A stretch of DNA of 64,000 bases from NCBI GenBank assembly GCA_014529385.2, contig CM043957.1, positions 66,728,003 to 66,792,002 of the forward strand, written 5' to 3'. The translations under genes were made by a program, and so were the position numbers. Source of the DNA: Adiantum capillus-veneris (lineage: Eukaryota > Streptophyta > Polypodiopsida > Polypodiales > Pteridaceae). A model generated the notes under the pieces. The model searched no databases. It was given only the letters and a program-made list of their open reading frames with translations, and was not told where the DNA came from. Below, one piece after another: positions 11,677 to 21,655 of this stretch; within the stretch, counting starts at the first letter, position 1; each line of letters opens with the position of its first letter.

Positions 11677-12591
11677 TTTTGGGGGTCCCATCATTGCAAT
11701 AGCTCCAATGACCAACAAAATTATCAATACAGAGGGATGAGCTACCCGGCCAAGGCATGAAACGGTTAGTGAGCTAATCATGGCAACACAAATCATTAAC
11801 TCTACAAGGTGAGCTTCTTGGCCTATGGAGGAGCTAAGCCACAATGAAGGGCAATCTCCACATCCACTTCTCTTCACCTGTAATCAGCCCAATCACACAC
11901 ACTAAAGATTGCAAGATGCACACAACACTAGTCCTATCATGCAACACACTAATTGCAATTACACACACATAGATCTATCAAGAACCACACTCCAATAAAA
12001 CCTACATGCACACACAAGCAAGAGAGGAAAATCACACAAGATTAGAGAGGATTAACCACTAATTAGTTAAGATCTAGCTAGTCTAAGCATCATAGGCAAT
12101 CATAAGAAGCATGAGAGAAGCATAATGAAAGAGAATGAGTGATTGATTAGTGCTAATCAAGTCTCATGAGCAAGGAGAAGCTCAAGGACTCCATAGCCAC
12201 ACACTTCAAGAGCTCTCACCAAGGAGTGCTCTCAACAAATGAGCTTGAGAACCCTAATTTCTTTTACACACTGCCATATATACCTAGGGTAAGAATATGC
12301 AATGTCCGGGCTCCCAAGGCCTTTAGGGATCCACCACTTACTGAATTTGTAACCTAGGCACACTAACTGACCTATTCTTTACAGCTTGGAACTCCCATTG
12401 AGCTCGTAACACATTAGAAATATTACAATGGCTTGAAATACATCGGGAATTTACAACACGTGACCATTTTTTAAAAACATGGAAAATGTGTAACTTCGAT
12501 ATTTATTGCTTCTTCATGTTGATCTTTAATGTGCAGTCGTACGTCTTTGGTCTTTAGCAGCTTCTGTTAACTGGCGTTGACTCAGTTAACA
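11677..12591 (-). repeat. Family A copy 2, 3' LTR
   Basis: About 915 bp, the reverse complement of the copy 1 LTRs, beginning (minus strand) TGTTAACTGAG at 12591 right after a G-rich polypurine tract at 12592-12603. Confidence 0.85.
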
Positions 12592-12603
12592 TTCCCCCCT
12601 TCC

Positions 12604-14440
12604 GATTTTACTGCCCGTTCTTGGGCACTGTTGAAAAGTGTCCGTCAAGGATGTGAAAGGTTTTGATTGGTTGTTGATGGGCTGATCGTCTTCATTTGTC
12701 ATTGAATTTGTTGATGAGGTTGAAGTTGCTGCAGCATCTTCATCGGTCGAAATATGTCTGTTGTGAGAGATGATGTTGCATTTGTCCATTTTGTAATAGC
12801 ATAATGATGAAGCTATTGTTTATTTATAAAAAATATGTACAAGGGAAGTAGAATGATGAGGTCCTAAATTAGGGTCGAATACCTGGATGACGAAAGGGAA
12901 AAAACCCAGCCTTTCAAGGAAACATACATTATTGGAGTACTTATTAGCATGGAAAATGTGAATAAAGTACTCAAGGGATTATTTGCTGATAGATATGGAA
13001 TTAAAAAAGGTAGCAAATATGAAAGGGTAGCATGATGGAACATGGGTTTGCCTCTTGTGGTCCACTCAAGGTGCATAGGTGGAAGCAAAAAAGAGTGTCT
13101 AATGCATATGTCCAATGATGGGACATCCTATTTATGCATACACAAAAAATGCATGGAAAACAATATGCTGTGCAAGAAAGATTTTGAGGGGTTATCCAAA
13201 AATATAGTGTAGCTATAAAATCATATGACATGTTCTTGCAAGCTGGCACCCCTTTAAGAATGGTTTTTGTTGACAAGGATATGTGCTCTCATCCTACTGT
13301 GCACTGTGTGTGAGTTTTGGACCCTACGACACTCCACCAATTGTAAGTTAATAGACTTTGACTCTTATGCTCATCTCATTCAGCATGAGCAACATACTTA
13401 GATATGCTCAACTCTTTCAGCTTGAGCGTAAGCCTAATAACTATGACTCTTAGCAAAAAGTTTAGTATGACTTGAAGCTTTGGGTCTAATGCTTTGCTCA
13501 TTTTATGGCTCAGCAGCCTGACTCTGACTATGCCAAAGAGTGTTTTTTGCACCCTAGCAACTTGACTTTTTACATTCTTGTGCTTACTACAAACATTTCT
13601 TCCGGTAAAAGTAAGCTTGAATCCTCAAAAAGAGGATTAGTGAAGGACCAAGTTGGCATTGAAGGTTTCTTTTGCCATACCTATTTTATCTTCTTTGAAT
13701 CTGCATTCACGTTGCTTGGGTGGTCCGTCTTTGTCTATGAAGACTCAAGTATTTGTTTGATTCTCTAGTTACGCCTGTTGATAGGACTCTTTGTTGTTGT
13801 TGTAAGCGTCTATTGGCTTGGAGCATTGGAAGACTTAGGAATCCAAATCTTTTGGTTGAGGACCTTTGTAACTCCTTTGTTGACTTTGCCTCGTTCTAGG
13901 TCTTGTTGAGTTCTTGAGAACTTCATGCAAGTTTTTTGTAGTTGCAATTGGCTTGTGTTGACTCGTAGCCAAATCTTTGTATAACCTGTGTAGAATCTTT
14001 GTCTAAGAGGAAGATTCTTTGAATGCGTCTTTGTTCTGTATCCTCTTGAAAGTTGTGGTTGACTTTAGTACTTTTTGCTCTTGTTCTGTTGTAGACCTGC
14101 TTCTTAGGTATCCTAGGATATTGTCAAGGTTGATATCTTGTGGGCCTTCTTTCTTGGGAGGGAGTTGACATTACTTCATATGCTCTAACGTGCAGTTTTG
14201 GTACCCATATCTGTCTATTACCTCCATAGTACTCCTATTCTTTTAAGCTCCATTGTGATGCTATCCATCCCATGTGTGTCTTCTTGTGTTGATTTCTCAT
14301 CCTTACTACAAACCGGATCATTGACTTTGACTAAACTGCTCGGAACAAACATCCTTTGCTTTTTGATATGTCTTTGCTTTCCTAGGTGGCTCCTTAGAGG
14401 TTTCAATTGTGTCAGCAATTGACTTGAAGTTTTGAAACCG
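12604..14440 (-). pseudogene. Family A copy 2 interior, right part
   Basis: Reverse complement of copy 1 from about 8015 to 9843, with many substitutions and small indels. The minus-strand coding remnants correspond to the Lys/Gln-rich protein of copy 1. The open frame on the plus strand at 13505-13768 is antisense to that remnant and has an antisense counterpart at the same place in copy 1, so I do not treat it as a gene. Similarity stops at 14440, where the gypsy LTR fragment begins. Confidence 0.65.
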
Positions 14441-15425
14441 TGGTGGTCAACCGTGGCGGTGGCGTAAAGAAGCGAAGAAGAAGAAGAAGACCAGCGGTCA
14501 TTTTTTCCACAATCTACACAAGGGTGAGTTCAAGCTTCTTCAAAGCTTCACCATCTCAATGATTCTCTTTTAATTCACCCCTCTTCCTTCATCAAATCAA
14601 CTCATCCTACCCATTGTAAATGTATCACTAACAATTCTAGTGATTATTACCACTAACAACTAACTTCTCTTGTAAAAATGCACCCACACTATCAACATAT
14701 GGAGTAGGCAACTGCACAAGTAAACCAAATTCACTCACTCCCATGGAAGCTTCTCTCCTTTCACCACATCAATAATTCTCTTACTTGAGCCCACATCCAT
14801 GTGACTCAAGAGATAAGAGAGACCCCATTCTCATTTGAAATTCATAAAAATTCATAATCCTTGATCTTTCCTAATAAAATTGATTAGGCTTAATTCTAAT
14901 CAAGGCTTCTAAAACCTATAAATAGAACCCATTCCTCCTTGTAAAAGACATCACTATACCATTGCACACTAGATTGAGCATACCACACGCCAGTTCTATC
15001 GTGGTTGTAAAGAGAGAGTAAGCTTTTTATACACCATCACCTTGGTGCATAGAAAAGCTTGAGCTAGTTTGAGTGAGTGCGAGTAGAAGATATCCTTCCT
15101 ACCATTGTTGTATCTACCCCAACATCAATGAATTGGTAGTTTTGGGTGCAATTCATGTCCAAAGGCTCACGCTTCTCCTCCAATTTGGCTTGGCAAACTC
15201 ATTCAACTTCATAAGGTGACTTGTTTCATTGAAGGTTGTTGTTTTGTTGCTTGTGATTCATTGGCTATTGTTTGGCTACCATTGTAAGAGGGTGGATGGT
15301 GAGAGGGCTCCCATAACCCTAAGACAATGTGCTAGTGATGCTATAACCAAATCTTGTCACTTGATTCCGCAAGCTCTAAGTTCCTTTTTGTGCAAAATAT
15401 AAAGTTGAAGCTAAGTTGTACACCA

Positions 15426-15474
<49 letters not shown>

Positions 15475-15733
15475 TTTTAGTGTGTGAGAGTGTTCCATTG
15501 GTGTTAGGGTTAGTGTAAATTCCTTGCTTGTTTGTGGGTTGCTCTAACGATTATCCTCTTTTGCGTCCTAGTTCGCTCTTAAACTAGGTGGTGCCCCTTG
15601 TGTAGTTGGGATTTGGCTGTGGGTTTATTGTTTTGGTTTGGGTTGTGTTGTGCCCCAGCCCCATTGAGCAGCACGGGAGCCTTGAAGGGTGTCTAGAGGT
15701 TTCTCTTCTTGTTGCCCGCCCCGGACCGCCTCA
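14441..15733 (+). repeat. Tat element 1, 5' LTR, truncated at its left end
   Basis: 1293 bp, nearly identical to 22987-24276. It begins inside the LTR: the 3' LTR carries 1.33 kb more before the matching point. A CT microsatellite lies at about 15428-15471. The end reads CCTCA, followed by four bases and the primer-binding site. Confidence 0.85.
14917..14925 (+). promoter_or_regulatory. TATA box of Tat element 1 LTR
   Basis: TATAAATAG, repeated in the 3' LTR near 23454. The remaining LTR fragment therefore still holds a core promoter even though the upstream half is lost. Confidence 0.6.
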
Positions 15734-15737
15734 ATTT

Positions 15738-15755
15738 TGGTGCCCCCACTGAGGA
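15738..15755 (+). other. Primer-binding site of Tat element 1
   Basis: TGGTGCCCCCACTGAGGA begins four bases after the LTR. The leading TGG fits pairing to a tRNA CCA end. The same 18 bases follow the 5' LTR of the second Tat element (56966) and, with extra bases, the non-autonomous element (43096). I cannot name the tRNA with confidence. Confidence 0.7.
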
Positions 15756-15811
15756 ACAGGCTTGTGTATGTTTTGTGAAGGCTCAACCTTTAGCATAATC
15801 AAGTAGCTTGC

Positions 15812-16024
15812 ATGAATCACGAGAATTTGTATGATCCCTTCATTCCCATTGCAAGGCAAAAGGTACACAGAATTGTTAGTACTAAGTTGCAATTTCAGCG
15901 AGTAATTCGTAGAATTTTAGGTCCTCTTAGGTTGGTAGAGATAAACGCATCAGTAAATCCTTTTATTTTTCCTCTTATTAGGTACGACCTTAGTTTGGAC
16001 GTCTATATTTTTGTTTTGTTTTAA
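15812..16024 (+). CDS. Leader ORF a of Tat element 1 (70 aa), unknown
   Basis: An uninterrupted small frame between the primer-binding site and gag. Its second half (LVEINASVNPFIFPLIRYDL, then SLDVYIFVLF) clearly resembles that of the next ORF (VGEILASPNPVILPLIDYH, then RSFDVNIFILL), so the two are tandem duplicates. The C-terminal ends are hydrophobic; the N-terminal halves are basic. Both stayed open while gag gained a stop, which weakly suggests they are or were translated. Some Tat-group elements such as Ogre carry an extra ORF before gag, but I see no specific similarity to it. Function unknown. Confidence 0.5.
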   Translation: MNHENLYDPFIPIARQKVHRIVSTKLQFQRVIRRILGPLRLVEINASVNPFIFPLIRYDLSLDVYIFVLF

Positions 16025-16045
16025 GAATTAGGTCATGCATAGACC

Positions 16046-16264
16046 ATGGATAATGGCCCAGGAATACAGGTTTTTCCCTTTCATTTCACTCCACACATTA
16101 GAGTAAACATTGCAATTAGTAGAAAAATCCATTTTCAACAACGTATGGTATTCATGTTTGGTGCCCAAAGAGTAGGAGAAATTCTCGCGTCACCAAACCC
16201 TGTCATTCTACCTCTTATTGATTATCATAGGTCATTTGATGTGAATATTTTTATTTTGTTGTAG
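16046..16264 (+). CDS. Leader ORF b of Tat element 1 (72 aa), duplicate of ORF a
   Basis: Starts 21 bases after the stop of ORF a and ends 84 bases before the gag start. Similar in length and C-terminal half to ORF a, with a basic middle (ISRKIHFQQRM) and hydrophobic end. No known domain seen. No equivalent pair exists in the second Tat element, where gag starts about 56 bases after the primer-binding site, so the ORFs are not essential for all members of the group. Confidence 0.5.
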   Translation: MDNGPGIQVFPFHFTPHIRVNIAISRKIHFQQRMVFMFGAQRVGEILASPNPVILPLIDYHRSFDVNIFILL

Positions 16265-16348
16265 AATAGATTGCAATTTAGAAAATATTATTGTGTAAAT
16301 CTTTTAAAGAAAGAAAAAACAAAAACGCGTCACTTTGAAATCAATTCA

Positions 16349-16702
16349 ATGGAGAGCCAACGCCAAATGTCTGGATATCCTCTTTTGTTTGGAGAGCCTG
16401 GAGAGGATGCAGAATTATTTCTAGCGAATTTCAAGATGTCTTGCCGTATCAAGAGGATAGTAACTGATCAAGAACGTGTAGAAATGTTTGAGGTGGTCCT
16501 TAGGAAAGATGCTAGCACTTGGTTTGACTCTTTGCCTGAGGAAGTTAAAGGGAATTACACGGAAGTTTTGAATCATTTCAAGAAATACTTCTTTGATCCC
16601 CAAAACACTCAGAAATTATGGCAAGACATTGTTTCTCATAAGCAAAAAGACTTAGATGACTACTACTTGTACAAGCAAGAGTTCCTACGTCTTTGGGCTT
16701 AA
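16349..16702 (+). pseudogene. Gag N-terminal part of Tat element 1, ended by a premature stop
   Basis: Capsid-type Gag: FGEPGEDAELFLANFKMSC, then FEVVLRKDASTWFDSLP and a LNHFKKYFFD stretch, the usual retrotransposon Gag layout in which a W-F-D-LP motif is followed by a helix-rich region. I start at the ATG at 16349; the frame is open further upstream but without another ATG close by. The TAA at 16700-16702 interrupts Gag, and the same frame continues without a break up to 19810, so this is a single nonsense change. Confidence 0.85.
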
Positions 16703-19700
16703 TGGATACGAAATGTTGCTAACCCTGGTGATGGTGCAGAATTTCTAAAGAAGGAGAGGTTCATAGCCGGACTCTTTCCTGACCTTAAGGTAAAAGTTGA
16801 GGCGGGTGCACCTGCTACCTTTGATGCAGCTGAAACTAGGGCTGCTGAGAAATATAGGAAACTCAAGTGCTTAAGGGGGGAGGTTCCAATAGAAGGTCTT
16901 AGACCCAAAGGTAAGTCACGAGCATCAACATGTAAGGAGCTTCCTGAGGTAACGACGGAAGTGATTGAGAAGTTAAATGAATCTTTAAGCAGCTTGTCAA
17001 TTCACCTTGCACAAGCTGTAGGTCCAAAGGGACAAGCAAAGAAGTCTGAAGAGCGAGACCCACGACCTAGGAGAGTCTTGCAATGTTGGAATTGCGGTGA
17101 GTCTGGACATGGGATGTATAATTGTCCTTGGCCCCGTGGGGAGCCAGGGAGACCTAACTTGAATTACCCAGTGATGAATGCAGGTGAAGGAACTAGTCAG
17201 CAACCACGGCTTATACAAAGGCCAAATGGAGCAAGACCACCTCCACAAGGAGTGGAAGGAGTTCCACCTTTGCCAGACCCAAACGTGCATGTGGTAGAGG
17301 TGACAAATTCAAGAGAGGTTGACATGGAAGCAAATGGCATTAAGCGTGGCCGAGGGAAAGGTAAGGAGAAAGAAGGAGTTACATCACAAAGGGACCATGG
17401 ACGAGAAAAGAAGGCAAAGGAGACCAAGGAAGCTAAGAGGACTCAACGTCGTATCAACCTCCAAGACTTTCCTCTTGGACATGGAATGGCTCCATACAAC
17501 CTGTTGGAAGACATGAGAGGTAAGGGTCCTGATATCTCATGGCCTCAATTTCTTGCATTATGTCCACAAGTTAGGAGGGATTTAACAAGGGCAGTTAGCA
17601 CTAGGAGAAAGGTAAAAGAGAGTGTGCCTGTTGTAAAAATTGCACAAGCTGAAATGAATGAGGACATTACACCTCTGCTAGATTGTTACATAAAAGGGAG
17701 ATTGGTTAGGAAAGGTCTAGTGGATGGGGGTGCACAAATTTGCATCATGACAGAGGGACTAATGCAAAAACTAGGCATGCACATCCATGAGACACCTGAA
17801 ATTAAGGTGAAGATGGCAAACAATAGCAAGGCTAGGTGCGTAGGCATTTGTAAAAATGGTTTTGTGGAGGCCTTTGGCATTAAGAAGGCAGTGGATTTCT
17901 ATGTCATGTCTACCAAAGGAAATGGTTACCCATTTATCCTAGGGAGACCATGGCTAATGAAAATGCGAGCTTTGCAGGATTGGGAGAGTGGAAAGCTAAT
18001 TTGTAGGAACGACAATCATAAGAAGGTTGTCTTTGACATGAAGGAGCAACGCCAAGAGGAGCTCCATGAAGAATCATCTCAAAGTGAGATGGAAGAAGGT
18101 TGGACCGATAACACTTCAGAAGAAGAAAGTAGGGGCAGCATTACTGAAGAGGAGTCTTCCATCGAAGTCATGGGGGTAAGGTTTAAGCCAACCAACCAAG
18201 AGACCTCTTGTCAAGGTTTGGAGGAGGTAGGTTCCCAAGAGAACCAAAAAGTGGAAGATGAAAGAATGCTAGAAGGTATGCTATCTACAACACTTACAAA
18301 GGATGAAAGAGAGGAGATCAAATGTGTGCTAAGGAAATTTCCTAGGCTTTTCGCTAAAGAATACACCGATGTGCGTGGAGTAGATGCTGTTCAACACAAA
18401 ATTGAGTTGAAGCCAGAGGCCACACCTAAGGCTCAGAAGCTACGAAGGCTAGGAGTCATCAAGGAGCAGGCTTTACTCAAGGAGGTAAGAAAGCTTCTAG
18501 CAGCAGGTTTCATTTATCCAGTGGAGAATTCAGAGTGGGTCTCTCCCGTTGTTGTCACTCCTAAGAAAAACGGAAAGTGGAGGGTGTGTGTGGATTACCG
18601 TCCACTCAATGAGGCAACAAAAAGAGATCAATTTCCCCTCCCATTTCAGGATGAGATACTAAATGAGGTAGCTGGTCATGAGAAGTACACTGTGTGTGAT
18701 GGCTACTCAGGCTACTTTCAAATAGGTATCGCATTGGAAGATCAATTGAAAACAACCTTTATCACTCCTTGGGGTTGTTATGCTTTTAGAGTCATGCCAT
18801 TTGGTTTGACAAATGCTCCTGCAACATTCCAACGTTTCATGAACATGGTGTTTCAAGCATTCTTTGGAAAGTCAATTAGGGTGTTCATTGATGATTTCTG
18901 CATTTATAGCGCAAAATCATTGCATCTACAAAGGATAGAAGAAGGTTTAAAGAAGCTCTACGACATGGGAGGTCAACTCAACCCCGACAAGTGCCACATA
19001 GGTGAGGATGAAGTGATCTTGCTCGGTCACAAGGTTTCCTATAAAGGCATTGACGTGGATCCTTCAAAGGCAAAGGCTCTTATTGAGCTCCCATCACCGA
19101 AGAGTCTTAAGGAGGTCATCTCTTTCATTCAGAAGGTGAAGTATATGTCACGCTTCATTCACTTAGCCTCGAAGTTGCTTCGTCCTTTGCAAAAGTTGAC
19201 ACAACAAGTAGAATTTGCATGGTCTGATGAGCTTGAAGAGTATTTTTGTAACATTAAAGTCATTTTGTCAGAGCTACCAACACTCATGCCTCCTTGTTGG
19301 GAGTATACATTCTTTGTTAGCTCTAGTGCTGGAAGGGAAAAAATTGGTGTTGTGTTGCTACAACAAGATCCCCACAGTACAAGGATGCGACCCATCTACT
19401 TTGCTAGTAGGGTCATGAATGCTTTGGAGAGAGACTACACAGAAGCAGAACTCATGATGCTTTCTCTCATGTTTACGGTGAGAAAGTTTAGATCCTACCT
19501 GCTACCAAAACCTTTTGTAATTCTCACTGCAGAAAATTTGTTCCCTTGGGTGTCATCTCAATTGAATCTTAGTACTAGGATCTCAAAGTGGATTATGGAG
19601 TTGCAAGAGTTCCAATACTCTTTCAAGTTAGAAGATAGTGTGCGTGCACAATTGGCAGGGATTCTCACTTATAGGGTACATGAGAAGGAAATTAAGGTGC

Positions 19701-19810
19701 CTCAAGTAAAGACCCCACCATTGCCACCACCAACAGTATTCCCAATGCTTTTACCTTGTTCTTTGATGGAGCTTTTCGACGAGCCACAGGGAAAGCAGGG
19801 GGAGGGCTAG
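16703..19810 (+). pseudogene. Gag C-terminus, protease, reverse transcriptase and first RNase H of Tat element 1
   Basis: Same frame as gag. The CCHC knuckle CWNCGESGHGMYNC lies at 17084-17125, the aspartic protease box VDGGAQICIMTEGL near 17719, and the RT from about 18400 with KKNGKWRVCVDYRPLN, FQIGIALEDQLKTTF and the catalytic FIDDF near 18889. The first RNase H follows, but its first catalytic Asp is replaced (FVSSSAG) and the later Asp position reads LTAEN. It therefore looks non-catalytic, as reported for Tat elements where this domain acts as a connector. The frame ends at 19810 by an indel; the next domain starts in another frame at about 19744. Confidence 0.9.
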
Positions 19811-21627
19811 TGTTGCTCAACCCAAGTGGAGAGGTGGTCATGAAAGAGAAGGTCAATCTACCAGGTTCAACTAGCAACAATGAAGCAGAATACGACACAC
19901 TACTTCATGGTTTGAAGATGTGCATTGGCCAAGGGATAAAACGTCTCATGGTAAAGGGAGATGCACTTCTCATTGTTAAACAGATTTTAGGCATTTTGGC
20001 ATGCAAGAATGAAAGCTTAAGGACAAAATTTCATGCCATTCGTAGGATGTTTAATCATTTTGAAGAAGTGCACCTATATCATATTCCGAGGAAACAAAAT
20101 GAAGATGCCGATTTACTTGCACAACAAGCAGTTACATGTGTTGAGAGAGAAGTGCAGGTCATCATGGTGGCAGCAGCTGTCAAGCAACCGAGATACCAGG
20201 GATTGGAGTCATTGGCTCCCATTATTGGCTACATTTTGGAGGGTGAGTTTCCACAAGACTTCACGAAGGCTCAGAAGAGGAGACTCATGAAGAAGGCAAG
20301 TTTCTATCTCTTCCTAGAAGGCTCCCTCTATCAAAAAGGGAAGGATCAAGTGTGCAGAAGAGTACCAACTATCGAGGAAATTCCAGCCATTCTAAAAGGT
20401 TTGCATGAAGAGGCATGTGGTGGTCATTTTGCCCAAGAATCAACTGTGAAGAAGATTTTGCTTGCGGGGTATGTTTGGCCAAGCTTGCATGTGGACGTTC
20501 AACATTGGTGTAAAAGCTGTCACAATTGTAAGATAAATGGAAATAGAAGGTTGGTGCATGGCCCGAGGCAAATAGTTCTTGCAAATGGACCCTTTGAAAA
20601 GTGGGGCATTGATGCTATGGGTCCTCTGCCTAGGACAAAAAATGGTAAACTCTACATTCTAGTGGCTGTAGACTATATGACTAGGTGGGTGGAAGCTCAA
20701 AGTGTGGCAAGAGTGAATGAGAGGACAGTTAGCAAGTTTGCGTACAATCACATTTGTTGCAGATTTGGCACACCTTTGGAGATTGTTTCTGATAATGGTC
20801 TAGGGTTTAGGAAGGGCTTGCTCACAGAAATTTGTGAAGAGCTTCACATTCTACATCGTCATAGCACACCATACTACCCACAGTCAAATGGTTTGGTGGA
20901 GAAGGCTAATGGTGTCATTGCAGGAATCATTAGAAAGATGGTGCAAAACAAGACAAAATTATGGGATGACTTCTTGGATGGTGCCTTGTGGGCATATCGA
21001 ACCACATATAGGGAAGCCACGGAGTTCACACCATTTCACTTGGTCTATGGTCAAGAGGCTTTGCAGCCTATCGAGCTCAACATTCCAACAATGCGACTTC
21101 ATGGCAAAGGAGCACAAGATGATCAAGAGGTATGGATGGATCGACTTCTTACGTTAGTGGAGCTTGAGTGGAAAAGAGAAGCAGCATATGAGTGCTACAA
21201 GAGGAAAGCCACACAAGCGAAAGAAACGCACGACAAGAAACTGAAGGACAAAGGCATCAAGGAAGGAGAGCTTGTGCTAAGGTATGACAATCGACTTGAC
21301 AATCGTTTTGATGCCAAGTTTGAAACTAGATGGCAAGGTCCATACATAGTCAAGAAGGCTTTCAATTCTAGTTACTATCAGCTTATGGACTTGAATGGTA
21401 AAGAGCACTCCAGGAAGGTAAACGGGTATCGCTTGAAGCCCTATTTGAGTCGCCTTCTACCAAAGGATCTACCAAAGATCTGTCCAAAGGCCGCTGTCTC
21501 ATGTAAGTATTGTTACATGAAGCATGAGTGTAACTCCAGCCAAAATTCTGAGGGGCCAAACAATGAAGATCTCGTCAAGGACTCTGAAGCACTCTCTTTG
21601 GAAAAGATGCTCTATGATGGTACATGA
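19744..21627 (+). CDS. Second (archaeal-type) RNase H and integrase of Tat element 1
   Basis: Begins with FTLFFDGAFRR, GGGLVLLNPSG, NNEAEYDTLLHGL and VKGDALLIVKQ, the acquired RNase H of Tat elements with its acidic residues intact. The integrase follows: zinc-binding H-H-C-C in HEEACGGHFAQ to WCKSCHNCK, then the core D, D, E in KWGIDAMGPLP, IVSDNGLGF and SNGLVEKANG. After the core a GP-Y-type C-terminal region reads WQGPYIVKKAF. It overlaps the previous frame by about 65 bases with a shift. In the second Tat element both RNase H domains share a frame, so the shift here is most likely a mutation, not programmed. Confidence 0.88.
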   Translation, partial: NAFTLFFDGAFRRATGKAGGGLVLLNPSGEVVMKEKVNLPGSTSNNEAEYDTLLHGLKMCIGQGIKRLMVKGDALLIVKQILGILACKNESLRTKFHAIRRMFNHFEEVHLYHIPRKQNEDADLLAQQAVTCVEREVQVIMVAAAVKQPRYQGLESLAPIIGYILEGEFPQDFTKAQKRRLMKKASFYLFLEGSLYQKGKDQVCRRVPTIEEIPAILKGLHEEACGGHFAQESTVKKILLAGYVWPSLHVDVQHWCKSCHNCKINGNRRLVHGPRQIVLANGPFEKWGIDAMGPLPRTKNGKLYILVAVDYMTRWVEAQSVARVNERTVSKFAYNHICCRFGTPLEIVSDNGLGFRKGLLTEICEELHILHRHSTPYYPQSNGLVEKANGVIAGIIRKMVQNKTKLWDDFLDGALWAYRTTYREATEFTPFHLVYGQEALQPIELNIPTMRLHGKGAQDDQEVWMDRLLTLVELEWKREAAYECYKRKATQAKETHDKKLKDKGIKEGELVLRYDNRLDNRFDAKFETRWQGPYIVKKAFNSSYYQLMDLNGKEHSRKVNGYRLKPYLSRLLPKDLPKICPKAAVSCKYCYMKHECNSSQNSEGPNNEDLVKDSEALSLEKMLYDGT

Positions 21628-21642
21628 ACATACCATCATCCT

Positions 21643-21651
21643 GGGGGAGGG
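21643..21651 (+). other. Polypurine tract of Tat element 1
   Basis: GGGGGAGGG a few bases before TGATAGCC, 16 bases after the stop of the integrase frame. It marks the true start of the 3' LTR at about 21656; no purine tract stands before 22987, where the shared part begins. Confidence 0.7.
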
Positions 21652-21655
21652 CTAA

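Noticed and set aside
13505-13768. Plus-strand frame with an antisense-placed twin at 8715-8993
   Set aside because: The conserved pair lies opposite the family A coding remnant; conservation is explained by the shared element.
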